Positions 1 through 9,099 of a stretch of 64,000 nt of DNA are shown here, in pieces. Position 1 is the first letter of the stretch; every line of letters starts with the position of its first letter. The notes beneath the pieces were generated by a model, which was given only the letters and a program-made list of their open reading frames with translations, was not told where the DNA came from and searched no databases. Made by a program: the position numbers and the translations under genes. Origin of the DNA: Mumia sp. ZJ1417 (lineage in GTDB: Bacteria > Actinomycetota > Actinomycetes > Propionibacteriales > Nocardioidaceae); NCBI RefSeq assembly GCF_014127285.1, contig NZ_CP059901.1:868001-932000 (forward strand). The letters run 5' to 3'.

Positions 1-206
1 CCGGCATACGTCAATCACCCCCTATGACGACAGATCCCAAGAATTCGGTCCTCTCCGTCATTCTTTGCCGCGACACTCGGATCGGCAATCGCAGGTGGGT
101 TGGGTAGGGATCTGCCCGTTCGGGCCCGGTGCTCGTGGGCGAGGACTATATTTCAACCGGCGGCTGCCTCGGTTCTGGCCGCCATGTCAATGACTGTGGG
201 GGATCG

Positions 207-1352
207 GTGTACGTCGTCGACTGTTCTGAGCGTTTCGACTGGTTGTCGGACGAGTACGAGTCCCTCTACGCGTCGGCGACGGCGACGCTCTTCCAGCACC
301 CAAACTGGCTCAACGAGATCTACGCGACGCTCGCGGAGGGTATGGGCGCGGACCCGGCGGTCGTCACGATCAGGTCCGACGGACGGTTGGTCGCTGTGCT
401 CCCGCTCGTGCGCCGCCGAGGACGCGTGCGCCGCCTGGAATTCGCTGACCTTGGCGTCAGCGACTACACGGTCCCTGTCATCGCCGCGGACGTGGAGGCC
501 GCGCTGCTCGCGGACCCGTCGGTCCCCAAGGCGATCCGTCACGCGCTCGGGCCGGCGGATCTTCTGACAGTCCCGAAGGTGCCTGCATCGGCCACCCGTC
601 TGACGGCCCTGCTCGGAGGACCAGACGTCGTTCGCCTTCAGTACGACGCCCACGTGATCGAGCTGGGCACGTCCTTCGAAGACTGGCGTTCCGCGCGTGA
701 TTTGGACTTCACCCGGCATCTGGACAACAAGCGCAAGAGGATCGGTCGCAAGCAGCGGGTCCTCGCACTACGTGAGCTCAAGGATGTCGACGAGATCGAT
801 GGTGCGTTTGCGTTGATGCGCGAGTTCAGGCGTTCCCGCTTTTCTGATCGGCGTGCGATCGACCTCGTGCAGGATCCGGAGTACTACGAGTTCTATCGTC
901 GTGCAGCCCACGACGGGGCGACGAAGGGCGGCCCGGGCAGTACGACTGTTCTCACGATCAACGACGAGATCGTCGGTGTCTCCTTCGGGCTCAGCGACTC
1001 CTCGCGCGATCTCTTCGTCCTCATCGGGTACGACTTCGACCGCTACCGCAACTACTCGCTCGGGCTCGTGATGGTCGAGGAGCTGATCAAGGTCAGCATC
1101 GCCAACGGCAAGACCTACCACGACCTGACACTGGGGCACGAGGGCTACAAGCAGGACTTCGGCGCGGAGGCGACGCCGATGTTCGCCGTGCACATGACCA
1201 AGACGCCGGTCGGGTGGGCGGCGAAGACCGCAGCTGCTCAGAACACCGCTGCGCGACACTTCGCGAAGCGTGCCCTCGCCTATCGGGACGAGCACCTGCG
1301 GGGACGGGGGTTGTCCGAGGTCATGGCTTCCCTCCGCGGACGCCGCGGGTAG
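207..1352 (+). CDS. CelD/BcsL-type GNAT acyltransferase (polysaccharide locus)
   Basis: This is a cytoplasmic protein of about 381 residues with the layout of the CelD/FemAB-like GNAT family. That family transfers acyl or aminoacyl groups onto sugars or cell-wall precursors. The C-terminal half carries the typical acetyltransferase segment, including a basic KRKRIGRKQR stretch, a strand reading TTVLTINDEIVGVSFGL, and YDFDRYRNYSLGLVMVEELI. I chose the GTG at 207 because GGGGGA sits just upstream; an in-frame ATG/TTG-type start at 129 would add 26 residues with no good ribosome site. It opens the exopolysaccharide locus and probably acylates a repeat-unit sugar. The acyl donor and acceptor cannot be read from the sequence. 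Bases 1-206 hold no recognisable gene. Confidence 0.8.
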   Translation: MYVVDCSERFDWLSDEYESLYASATATLFQHPNWLNEIYATLAEGMGADPAVVTIRSDGRLVAVLPLVRRRGRVRRLEFADLGVSDYTVPVIAADVEAALLADPSVPKAIRHALGPADLLTVPKVPASATRLTALLGGPDVVRLQYDAHVIELGTSFEDWRSARDLDFTRHLDNKRKRIGRKQRVLALRELKDVDEIDGAFALMREFRRSRFSDRRAIDLVQDPEYYEFYRRAAHDGATKGGPGSTTVLTINDEIVGVSFGLSDSSRDLFVLIGYDFDRYRNYSLGLVMVEELIKVSIANGKTYHDLTLGHEGYKQDFGAEATPMFAVHMTKTPVGWAAKTAAAQNTAARHFAKRALAYRDEHLRGRGLSEVMASLRGRRG

Positions 1353-1381
1353 CCCTGTCAAGTCGCCCCGAGTGACAGGGC
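1352..1381. terminator. Bidirectional hairpin between convergent genes
   Basis: A perfect 9-bp inverted repeat, GCCCTGTCA (1352-1360) and TGACAGGGC (1373-1381), with a 12-nt loop lies exactly between the stop codons of the two convergent genes. It has no long T-tract, as is usual in high-GC actinobacteria. Its position suits a shared terminator. Confidence 0.65.
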
Positions 1382-1382
1382 G

Positions 1383-2441
1383 TTACGGCCCCGTGACGAC
1401 AGTCACGGTCGAGTCGGCATCGATGAGTCCCGCGGTGGTCTGCTTCACGACCGGCTTCCCTGTGAAGCCGATCGCTCGCATGTTCCGGACAATGTGCTTC
1501 CCACCTGACGCGTAGAGAATCGGCGTCGATTCAGCGACGCCGGATGCGTGCTCGACCACGCATCCGTCCAGGAGGACCGATCCATTCGTCGCATGGACGA
1601 AGCCCGCGTCGTTTCGTCCGGTGGCTGTCGGATCCGACATTGCATAGGCGAGCCAGGTGTCGCGGACTGTGACTCGAGTGTCGCCCGTCAGGCGGATCAG
1701 GGATCCCTTACAAGGTGCGCCCGCGTTCCGTCCTTCGATTGCGCAGTCGACGAAGCTGACGAAGTCACCAGTACCGGTGATGCTGAATGCCGAGTGGCCT
1801 TCCGCTGTCACGTAGAAGTTCTGAAGGTTGGTCTTTGAGAGGTACTCGAAGCTGGCAAGGAACGCGGTGTCGGGGAGCAGAGCAGTCGGCGAGTCCAGGA
1901 GACACATACTGAAGTTGAACCGACAGTCGGATCCGCCAAGTGCAAGTCCTCGGTTGCGGACGTTGTTGATGTTCCAATACCCGTCCCCTGAGCACGCAGT
2001 CATGAGTAACTGCTGGGTGGATGAGCCAAGGACGCCTGCGGCGTTCACCGATGTGATGTCGCGGAAGCTCGAGGTCCACAGGACCCGGCTGGAGTGCCCC
2101 TCGATCAGACGGTTCGACGCCGTTCCGTCGATCGTCAAGCCTTGGAATGCGCAGGCGAAGGTCTGCGCCTGGTTCAGGTAGAACCAACCGCCGGTCGTGC
2201 GTACCTGAATCAGGTTGGAGCTCGGGTGACCGCTCCGATTCTGGTCTCCTGGTCGGATTGCGCCGCGAATGGAGAAGCCCGAGTACAGCGGTTGCTGGTT
2301 GTTGAAGGTGTAGGTCCTGTCCTCGTCGAGGACGACGGTGGTGCCTTTGTAGGTCTGCGCGGCAGCGTACGTCATGAAGGCAGCGAGTCTGGCGTCGTCA
2401 TCGACGCCCGAGAATGAGGAAAGGGGGAGTTCAGTTGGCAC
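1383..2441 (-). CDS. Right-handed parallel beta-helix protein
   Basis: The protein has 352 residues starting at GTG 2441, where CGGAGG lies 7 nt upstream. The open frame continues further upstream, but that part overlaps the next gene out of frame and reads as non-coding. The N-terminus (FSGVDDDARLAAFMTYAA) resembles the opening cap of pectate-lyase/tailspike beta-helix proteins. The rest is rich in short beta-strand-like rungs with stacked Asn and Gly, such as WNINNVRNRGLALGGSDC and VSFVDCAIEGRNAG. It has neither a signal peptide nor a transmembrane segment, which is odd for a polysaccharide-active beta-helix. Its place in a glycopolymer locus suggests carbohydrate binding or lysis, but I cannot assign a reaction. 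Its codon use is a little less GC-rich than its neighbours. Confidence 0.7.
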   Translation of the reverse strand: MPTELPLSSFSGVDDDARLAAFMTYAAAQTYKGTTVVLDEDRTYTFNNQQPLYSGFSIRGAIRPGDQNRSGHPSSNLIQVRTTGGWFYLNQAQTFACAFQGLTIDGTASNRLIEGHSSRVLWTSSFRDITSVNAAGVLGSSTQQLLMTACSGDGYWNINNVRNRGLALGGSDCRFNFSMCLLDSPTALLPDTAFLASFEYLSKTNLQNFYVTAEGHSAFSITGTGDFVSFVDCAIEGRNAGAPCKGSLIRLTGDTRVTVRDTWLAYAMSDPTATGRNDAGFVHATNGSVLLDGCVVEHASGVAESTPILYASGGKHIVRNMRAIGFTGKPVVKQTTAGLIDADSTVTVVTGP

Positions 2442-2532
2442 GTCCGGGCCTCCGCGAGTAGTGGATGGAGGCTGACCGTAGCCATCACAGAAGGCCAGGT
2501 CGCGGTGACTTGCACGCCGCGAGCAGCGGAGG

Positions 2533-4065
2533 TCAGGTCCTTTCGGCGGCGGGCCGTCGGCGGATTCGCGGCGACCGCGCGGAGCCGTCGATGCACTCCA
2601 GTCGTCCTGCGCGGTTGAGGGTGTGCAGGCGAGACCCTCCCCAGGTCCCGCCGGGAGCGAGCGAGGCGACGTGGCGCTGCTCGAAGGCCGTGTCGTCCAG
2701 CCGGGTGATCTCTGCGAGCGCAAGGGCGGCGCCGTACCCCGTGCGCCCGTCCTGGACGGGGCGCAGGAGTCGGCCGTCGCGCTCGACCACGCGCCCTGCG
2801 GGGCGAGCGGTGGCGATGTCGACGAGGACGGGGTTGGCGGCGTGCGGCGTCCACGGGCCGCGGAGCCGGTCGGCGTGCCAGAGGTGGAGGGTGTCGGAGA
2901 ACGAGCCGCCATGGCGTACGGTCGCCGTCATCCACCACCGTCCGTCGTGGTGGAACGGGGTGGCGTCGCTGATCTCGGCGCCCTCGAGGAGGGTCGCGAC
3001 GTGCTCCCACCGGTCGGGGTAGGCGACCGCACGGTAGAGCTCGAGCGTCCCGGCCGCCGAGGACTCGGGGATCATCCACAGCTCGCCCTCGTCCTCACCG
3101 ACCCACGGGTACGACAGGTGGTAGGGACGTTCGAGGACCGGGTAGGGCGTGCCGGTCGGGCCTTCCGGCGTCATCTCGACGACCGACACGACGCCCCGCC
3201 CGACGCGGTGGTCGAAGTCCTCCACGAAGAGGTGGTGACGCCCGTCGTGCAGCAGAGGGAAGGGGTCGGCGTAGAAGTGGTAGCCGTCGTCGGGCAACCG
3301 GTTCCACGGTGTCGTCGTCACCGTGCCGAGGTCGAGGACGTCGTCGGCGCCCTCGTCGACGAAGCGCCAGCCGACCCGCCAGTGGGGGGCACGGTAGAGG
3401 CGCCGATAGAGCCCGTGGATGCCGGCGTGGGCAGTGGTCGTGGCGACGCGGCGAGGCCACGACTGCACTGCGTCGTTGGCGGCGGTGCCGTTCGTGGCGC
3501 CGTCGACGCGCACGCCACGGTCGGTGACTGCCGCCACGATGATCGTGACGACTCCGGCGAGGACGTCGTCGAGGGCGCGGGGGAGCAGGCCGGGCAGCTC
3601 GCTCCCGGGTCGCCCGCTCGCGACCGTACGCCCGTCAGCGCGGTCGACGACGGCGACGACGGGCAGACGCCCCGCCGTCAGTGCAGCGAGGAGGGCGTCG
3701 TCGCCGGGGTGGCCGTCGAAGGTCAGCCCGAGCGTGCGCACGCCGTCGTGCCGTCCGGCCTCGACGAGGTCGAGCGTGACGTCGGGTGCCGCGTCGCCGT
3801 TGGTGCCTCGGGCGTCGAGGAGACCCGGCGCGACACCGGCCCAGCGTCCCGCCGGTAGGCGGTGCAGGACGCGGTCGGCACGCAGCAGCCGCTCGAGGCG
3901 CGGGTCAGGGTCGCGCGAACCCGTCACCCACGCGACGGTCACTGCATCGACCTCGGAGCGCGCGTCGAGCGCGGCCACGAGGTCGTGGTGCCAGTGCCGC
4001 ACCTGGTCGCGGCGCAGCAGGATCTGAACGTGCACGGTCCCCCGTCCGGAACGTCGAGAGGGCAT
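2533..4065 (-). CDS. Glucosamine inositolphosphotransferase (GINT1)-like protein
   Basis: This 510-residue protein has a variable N-terminal half of about 1-230. It is followed by a beta-propeller-like region of about 255-500 with recurrent blades (YHFYADPFPLLHDGRHHLFV, HLSYPWVGEDEGELWMIPES, ISDATPFHHDGRWWMTA, LWHADRLRGPWTPHAANP). This pattern matches the glucosamine inositolphosphorylceramide transferase 1 N-terminal family and GH43-like propellers found in bacterial polysaccharide clusters. The expected role is transfer or recognition of a phospho-polyol or sugar during glycopolymer assembly; substrate and reaction are inferred. It lies 91 nt upstream of the beta-helix gene in the same direction. 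Start choice is uncertain: the ATG at 4065 has no clear ribosome site, and an in-frame GTG lies 10 codons downstream. Confidence 0.72.
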   Translation of the reverse strand: MPSRRSGRGTVHVQILLRRDQVRHWHHDLVAALDARSEVDAVTVAWVTGSRDPDPRLERLLRADRVLHRLPAGRWAGVAPGLLDARGTNGDAAPDVTLDLVEAGRHDGVRTLGLTFDGHPGDDALLAALTAGRLPVVAVVDRADGRTVASGRPGSELPGLLPRALDDVLAGVVTIIVAAVTDRGVRVDGATNGTAANDAVQSWPRRVATTTAHAGIHGLYRRLYRAPHWRVGWRFVDEGADDVLDLGTVTTTPWNRLPDDGYHFYADPFPLLHDGRHHLFVEDFDHRVGRGVVSVVEMTPEGPTGTPYPVLERPYHLSYPWVGEDEGELWMIPESSAAGTLELYRAVAYPDRWEHVATLLEGAEISDATPFHHDGRWWMTATVRHGGSFSDTLHLWHADRLRGPWTPHAANPVLVDIATARPAGRVVERDGRLLRPVQDGRTGYGAALALAEITRLDDTAFEQRHVASLAPGGTWGGSRLHTLNRAGRLECIDGSARSPRIRRRPAAERT

Positions 4066-4269
4066 GCCGAGAACACCGACCGACGGGCCCCTCCTGTCGG
4101 AACCGGAATCATAACCGGCGACCGTGACCTGGTGGGGCGTTTTCGGTCACTCCGGCCGTGTGGTGCTTGTGACTTGACGACCTTTGAGACAGCGGCCAGG
4201 TGGGTCACTATGCTGAAGAGGCTCGGGGCACGGTGTCGTCGGGCGTAGTGAGGGAGCCGGAGGTGACGC

Positions 4270-5907
4270 GTGACCTTCTCGGAGTACGCCGCCATCCTGC
4301 AACGGCGTTGGCGCGTATGGGTGTCGTTCCTCATCGTCGGGATCCTCGCGGCCGTCGCCTACAACGCGACCGCGACCGTCCGCTACACCGCGACGGCGAC
4401 GGCGTTCGTCAATGTCTCTGACGGCACCCGCGGCCAGCAGTCCCAGAATTTCCAGAACTCGCAGTTCGCGGTGCAGCGGGTGAAGTCCTACACCTCGCTC
4501 GTCGACAGTCCGCGCGTCCTCGAGCCGGTCATCAGCGACCTCGGCCTCGACCTCACGGTGCGTGAGCTCGCCAAGAAGACGTCGATGACCAGCCCGCCCG
4601 ACACGGTCATCATGGAGGTGTCCGTCGTCGACACGGACCCCGACCAGGCGGCGCTTCTCGCGAACGCGGTGACCGAGTCCCTCGGTGAGGTGATCGAGGA
4701 CATCGAGAGCAACGGCACCGTCTCGCGCACCGGCGAGCCCGTGACCAACGTCCGGGTCTCGGTCACGGCGCCCGCGTCGCCACCGGCGTCCCCGTCGTCG
4801 CCGCGCACGCTGATCAACCTCGTGCTCGGTGCCCTCCTCGGGCTCTCCGTCGGCATGGTCGCCGCCGTGATCCGCAACCACTACGACCGCCGGATCAAGA
4901 ACGCCGACGACGTCCGCGAGGTCACGGGTATCTCCCCGCTGGGGACCACGTCCAACCAGCCCGCCTCGCAGCGCATGCCGCTGGTCGCGCTCGACTGGCG
5001 GTCCGAGGCGGCCGAGCGCTACCGCACCATCCGTACCGCCCTGCGGTTCGCCTCGATCGACCACGAGGTGCGCCACTTCGTCGTCACATCGCCGCTGTCG
5101 GGCGAGGGCAAGAGCACCGCCGCGTGCAACCTCGCGATCAGCCTCGCGCAGGGCGGGGCGTCGGTCTGCCTCGTGGAGGCCGACCTGCGCCGCCCCCGAG
5201 CCGCCGGCTATCTCGGAGTCGAGGGCAACCTTGGGCTGTCGGACGTGCTGGTCGGCGAGGCGTCGCTCGACGACGTCCTCGTCAGCTGGAACCACGCCCT
5301 GCTCCAGATCCTGCCTGCCGGCTCGCTCCCGCCGGACCCGGTGGCGCTGCTCGAGTCGGCGGCGATGGGCAACCTCGTCGATGCGCTGTCGGAGCGCTTC
5401 GACGTGGTCGTCTACGACGCTCCGCCGATGCTGCCGGTCACCGACGCGACCGTGCTTGGCGAGAAGGTCGACGGTCTGCTCCTGGTCGTCCGCTCGGGCA
5501 AGACGCTCAAGGAAGACCTCAGCCGCTCGCTCGACAAGGCCGACGCGGCCAGGGTCAAGGTGCTCGGCACCGTGGTCGTGGGAGTCCGTCGCGAAGGGCG
5601 CTCGGGCGAGCACTCCTACGCAGCCGACGTCGCCACTCAGCGCACCGAGCTCACGCCGACGACCAACGAGCCGCCCGTACGGGGCGACAGCGTCGTACGG
5701 GAGGACGAGGAGGGCGACGACGACGGTACGGGCTGGCAGCCGCCCCTGGCCGCCACGACGGCGGTCCTCCCGGCGATCACCGACGACATGCTTGACGATG
5801 ACCACGACGGTGACGACCACGACGACCGTGACGATCCCGACCACGGAGACGAGGCGGCCGATGACTCCTCGGGCATCGTCTCCGGTGGCGCTCAGCCGAG
5901 GGCGTAG
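4270..5907 (+). CDS. Polysaccharide chain-length regulator / BY-kinase (Wzc/CpsCD type)
   Basis: This 545-residue membrane protein fuses a Wzz-type chain-length domain to a bacterial tyrosine kinase. Membrane segments lie at about 13-33 and 180-200 and flank the extracytoplasmic domain. The kinase has Walker A SPLSGEGKST (about 274-283), Walker A' VEADLRRPR (about 301-309) and Walker B VVVYDAPPML (about 379-388). Start GTG 4270 has GGAGG 6-7 nt upstream. It should control export and length of the Wzx/Wzy polymer. Oddly, the C-terminal tail (about 477-535) is a run of Asp and His rather than the usual Tyr cluster. It diverges from the GINT1-like gene across a 204-nt gap. Its 3' end overlaps the convergent phosphatase gene by 16 nt. 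Confidence 0.93.
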   Translation: MTFSEYAAILQRRWRVWVSFLIVGILAAVAYNATATVRYTATATAFVNVSDGTRGQQSQNFQNSQFAVQRVKSYTSLVDSPRVLEPVISDLGLDLTVRELAKKTSMTSPPDTVIMEVSVVDTDPDQAALLANAVTESLGEVIEDIESNGTVSRTGEPVTNVRVSVTAPASPPASPSSPRTLINLVLGALLGLSVGMVAAVIRNHYDRRIKNADDVREVTGISPLGTTSNQPASQRMPLVALDWRSEAAERYRTIRTALRFASIDHEVRHFVVTSPLSGEGKSTAACNLAISLAQGGASVCLVEADLRRPRAAGYLGVEGNLGLSDVLVGEASLDDVLVSWNHALLQILPAGSLPPDPVALLESAAMGNLVDALSERFDVVVYDAPPMLPVTDATVLGEKVDGLLLVVRSGKTLKEDLSRSLDKADAARVKVLGTVVVGVRREGRSGEHSYAADVATQRTELTPTTNEPPVRGDSVVREDEEGDDDGTGWQPPLAATTAVLPAITDDMLDDDHDGDDHDDRDDPDHGDEAADDSSGIVSGGAQPRA

Positions 5908-6563
5908 CGAGCGCGACCGGGGCCCGTCCCGCCCGACGCGTCACGGACGACGTCGCTGAGGGCGGAGGCCACGATCGTGGTGTTCTCGGCGATCAGTCGC
6001 GTGACGAGAGAGTGGGGGACCGCGTCGACCGTCTTGTGGGCGTCCGGCACGTCGTTGCCGTGCACCTCGACCCGGCGCCACGGCTTGCGGGCCACGCGGT
6101 GGCGAGACGCTCGCGGCATCTCGACGGTGCCCCGCAGGTCCGACATCTCCGTGACCAGGGCGAGGAGCGCGTCCACCGGATCGTCGTAGGAGGCGCGCTC
6201 CTCGCTGATCGCGTGGGCGCAGAGCACGGCGGCCTCGCGCAAGGTGAACGAGCGGGCGTGAGAGGTGGGCTGGAGGCGGACGACAGCGGCCCTTGACGGA
6301 CGGTCGGCGGCGAGCACGAGGTCGGCGCTCTCGACGGCGCTCACGGTCAGTCCCTGAGACCGGTGGTCGCCGAGCTCGGGACCGGTTGCGAGGTGGCCGT
6401 CGGCGACGACCGTGCACGCGTCGTGCCCGTTCGAGGCGTTCTCACCGGCGCTGGCCACGACGAACGGTGCTCCCGCGTCGGCCAGCGAGCGGCGCAGCAG
6501 GGCTTGGGCGAACGGGGACCGGCAGACGTTCGCTGAGCACACGGTGAGGATGCGGAACGTCAT
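5892..6563 (-). CDS. Low-molecular-weight protein-tyrosine phosphatase (Wzb-like)
   Basis: The protein has 223 residues. The phosphate-binding loop CSANVCRS sits at residues 9-16 (nucleophile Cys9, Arg15), and a DVPDAH loop at about 171-176 fits the general-acid loop of the family. It is longer than the usual 150-160 residues because of an insertion of roughly 50-60 residues between the core and that loop. ATG 6563 overlaps the stop of the polymerase gene in an ATGA, so the two are translationally coupled. It is expected to dephosphorylate the BY-kinase encoded next door on the opposite strand, forming the usual kinase/phosphatase switch of capsule export. Confidence 0.88.
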   Translation of the reverse strand: MTFRILTVCSANVCRSPFAQALLRRSLADAGAPFVVASAGENASNGHDACTVVADGHLATGPELGDHRSQGLTVSAVESADLVLAADRPSRAAVVRLQPTSHARSFTLREAAVLCAHAISEERASYDDPVDALLALVTEMSDLRGTVEMPRASRHRVARKPWRRVEVHGNDVPDAHKTVDAVPHSLVTRLIAENTTIVASALSDVVRDASGGTGPGRARYALG

Positions 6564-7792
6564 GCCATCTGCCTTCGCTTGGGGTGGGCGTAGATCGCCA
6601 GCGTGGTCGTGAAGAACACGATAAAGCTGACCGACGTGTCGAAGAGGCCGCTTTCCAAGATGCTCACGAGCGCGAGCATCACGATCGCCGCGACGAAGAA
6701 CGCGCGGGTGGGACGGGTGCAGCGTCGGGAGGCGACGAGCGTGGTCACGATCGCGGCGACGAGGGCGAGCGTACCGAGCAGGCCGACCTGGAGGTATGCC
6801 GACACCCACGTGCTATCGAGGATCTGAGTATCGCGATACATCGCCGAGACCGGGATCTGACGCAGGGCCAGGCCTCCGCCGATCAGGCGTTCGAGCAGGT
6901 TGTCCGGATAGTCGATCGCCGCGGACCACGCGACCGTACGGGAGTTGAGCGTGAGCAGGCTGGCGGTGTCGCCGCGACCGACGAACTCCTCCATCACCGA
7001 GGTCAGGCCCACGACGGCAGCCACCGCGGGGATGCTGAGCACGGCGGCGGTGAAGACGGGGACGGAGATCCGCGGCGCGATCACCACCATGATCGCCATG
7101 CCGAGCACGAGGGCGGCGAGGCCGGTCCGTGAGCCCGTCGCCCAGACGAGACCGAGGAGCAGCGGGAGGGCGAGGACGTCGAGGGCGGTCGCGGACCGGA
7201 AGATGCACCGGTGTGCCACCGCCAGTGCGGGGAGGCTGAACATCAGGCAGATCTGGTTGGGCCCGACTGGGGGGATGCCGCCCTCCAGTCGGCCGCTGGC
7301 GAGCGTCCCGATGCCGGTGATCGACGCGAAGGCGCCGACGACGAGCATGGCGACGAGCATCGCGTTGACGACCTCGCGCCAGGGTCGTGCACGCGCCACC
7401 AGGACGAGGGCGGCTGCGAGCATGATCAGCCGGATGACGAGGATCATCGAGGCGACGGTCTCGTCGCTGATCAGCAGCGCGCTGATCACGGCGATCGCGA
7501 GGTAGCCGAGCATGCCGAGGACGGGAGTCACCTCGACCTGGCTCCACCGGCGGTCGGGCTTCGGCAGCGTGAACGCGAGCCCGAGCGCGATGACCGTGAG
7601 CATCGCCTTGGCGACGACCACCGCGTCGGCGCCGCCGGAGTAGTAGACGCCGCGCCGCCACGAGATCGCCGAGACGACCAGCAGGATCATGACGAGCTGC
7701 AGCCGGGTGAACCGGATCCGCAGGCTGAACGGGCTGCCCGTCTCGTCGGACGCCGCCAGCGCCCGCTGCTCGACCGCCTCGGCGGTGCTCAC
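6560..7792 (-). CDS. O-antigen polymerase/ligase family membrane protein (Wzy-like)
   Basis: This is a 410-residue polytopic membrane protein with roughly ten to twelve hydrophobic segments and the O-antigen ligase/Wzy signature layout. A large periplasmic loop (DNLLERLIGGGLALRQIPVSA to DSTWVSAYLQVGLLG) precedes the last helices. I start it at GTG 7792, which overlaps the stop of the flippase gene (GTGA). The upstream open frame is only the shadow of that gene. It should polymerise lipid-linked repeat units on the outer face of the membrane. It sits between the flippase and the phosphatase in a tightly overlapped leftward operon. Confidence 0.87.
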   Translation of the reverse strand: MSTAEAVEQRALAASDETGSPFSLRIRFTRLQLVMILLVVSAISWRRGVYYSGGADAVVVAKAMLTVIALGLAFTLPKPDRRWSQVEVTPVLGMLGYLAIAVISALLISDETVASMILVIRLIMLAAALVLVARARPWREVVNAMLVAMLVVGAFASITGIGTLASGRLEGGIPPVGPNQICLMFSLPALAVAHRCIFRSATALDVLALPLLLGLVWATGSRTGLAALVLGMAIMVVIAPRISVPVFTAAVLSIPAVAAVVGLTSVMEEFVGRGDTASLLTLNSRTVAWSAAIDYPDNLLERLIGGGLALRQIPVSAMYRDTQILDSTWVSAYLQVGLLGTLALVAAIVTTLVASRRCTRPTRAFFVAAIVMLALVSILESGLFDTSVSFIVFFTTTLAIYAHPKRRQMA

Positions 7793-9099
7793 CGGACCAC
7801 CGCCTGGGGCGTCTCTTGCGGCGGACGCTCGCGCCGGACCACGGGGACGATGAGGAGCTGACGGCAGAGGATGCCCCCGGCGAACGAGCCGAACGAGATC
7901 CACAGCGGCGCCCACTGCGTGGAGGTGCCGAGCTGGAGCGCGAGGACGAGCAGCCCGATCGACAGCACGGAGTCGGCGACGCGGATCCCGAAGACGCGCC
8001 CGGGTCGGCCGCGTACGGCGGCCAGGCTCCCGTACGGCAGGACCGCCGCGCACGAGCCGGCATAGACGGCCCACCCGATGACCGCGACGACGTCCAGGTC
8101 GAACGAGCCGCCGGTGATCAGCGGGCCGAGGACCGGCAGGGCGAGGACGGAGATCAGGCTCGCCCCGAGCGTGGCCGCGAGCATGATCGCCGCGGCACGG
8201 TCCGCCCGCGCGAGCAGGGAGCGGAGCGTGTGGTCGCCGCTCGCGGCGTACGAGGAGAGCAGATAGGAACCGAATCCCTGGACGACGAGCATCGCCGGAG
8301 CCACGTACACGCGCGCCGCCTCCAGCTCGCCGACGGCGGCCGCCCCGGCGACCGCGAGCACCGTCCAGCGCATCACGTTGAGCATCGTGGGACGGACGAA
8401 CTGCTGGGCGGCGCGCCAGCTCCCGAAGCGGAGCACGCGCGCGAGGTCGGGCTGGGCCCAGGGGCGTACGGTGCGCTCGTGCCGGGGGACCAGCATCCAG
8501 CCGGTCACGCCGGAGGCCGCCTGGCCAGCCGCCAGGGCGAGCAGGAACCCCGTGACCGAGGGGGCGCCCGGTTCGAGGAGCACGGCGACGACCACGCCCG
8601 CCGTCACGACGAGCGAGACCAGGTCGCCGGCGACGAGCCGCCAGAAGTGCATTGTCGCCATGAGCAGCCGGCGGACCAGGTCGGCCGCGACGAAGGCACC
8701 CGTCGCGACGGCGAACGCGAGGCACCCCGCAGGCGACAGCGACGTCCAGACGACGGCCCCGACGTACGACAGCAGCGTCGAGGCCACGACGCTCACGGCG
8801 GCGAGCAGGGCGAGCGCCGTACGGATCCGGTCGTCGCGGCGGTCGAGCACGGTGAGGGTGTCACCGACCAGGCCGGTCGTCACCGCGGTCGTCATCACCA
8901 CGGCGCCGAACAGCAGCGCGTACACGCCGAAGCCGTCCGCGCCCAGGGCCCGTGCGGCAGCCACCTGGAGGAGGAAGCTCACCCCCGTCTGAGTGGCCTG
9001 GGCGAGCAGGGCGACGACCGCGGTCGGGATCCGCGGGCCGCGGGGGCGCGTGGTCTGGTCAGTCGGCTCGACCACGGCGACGCCCCGATGCCGCGCCAC
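7789..9099 (-). CDS. Polysaccharide flippase (Wzx / MVF-like)
   Basis: The protein of about 436 residues has some twelve transmembrane helices and begins TAVVALLAQATQTGVSFLLQVAAARALGADGFG, which is typical of polysaccharide transporters of the MATE/MVF fold (described here in pieces shorter than the full helix run). It should flip lipid-linked repeat units across the membrane for the adjacent polymerase. GTG 9099 is the farthest plausible start. GTG 9075 is also possible, with GGGGCG nearby. Either start overlaps the upstream glycosyltransferase gene (stop at 9059). Confidence 0.87.
   Translation of the reverse strand: MARHRGVAVVEPTDQTTRPRGPRIPTAVVALLAQATQTGVSFLLQVAAARALGADGFGVYALLFGAVVMTTAVTTGLVGDTLTVLDRRDDRIRTALALLAAVSVVASTLLSYVGAVVWTSLSPAGCLAFAVATGAFVAADLVRRLLMATMHFWRLVAGDLVSLVVTAGVVVAVLLEPGAPSVTGFLLALAAGQAASGVTGWMLVPRHERTVRPWAQPDLARVLRFGSWRAAQQFVRPTMLNVMRWTVLAVAGAAAVGELEAARVYVAPAMLVVQGFGSYLLSSYAASGDHTLRSLLARADRAAAIMLAATLGASLISVLALPVLGPLITGGSFDLDVVAVIGWAVYAGSCAAVLPYGSLAAVRGRPGRVFGIRVADSVLSIGLLVLALQLGTSTQWAPLWISFGSFAGGILCRQLLIVPVVRRERPPQETPQAVVR

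Noticed and set aside
4174-4214. TTGACG ... TATGCT promoter for the BY-kinase gene
   Set aside because: The hexamers are 29 nt apart, too far for one promoter; TTGAGA with a 19-nt spacer to TATGCT is possible but weak, so I did not list it.
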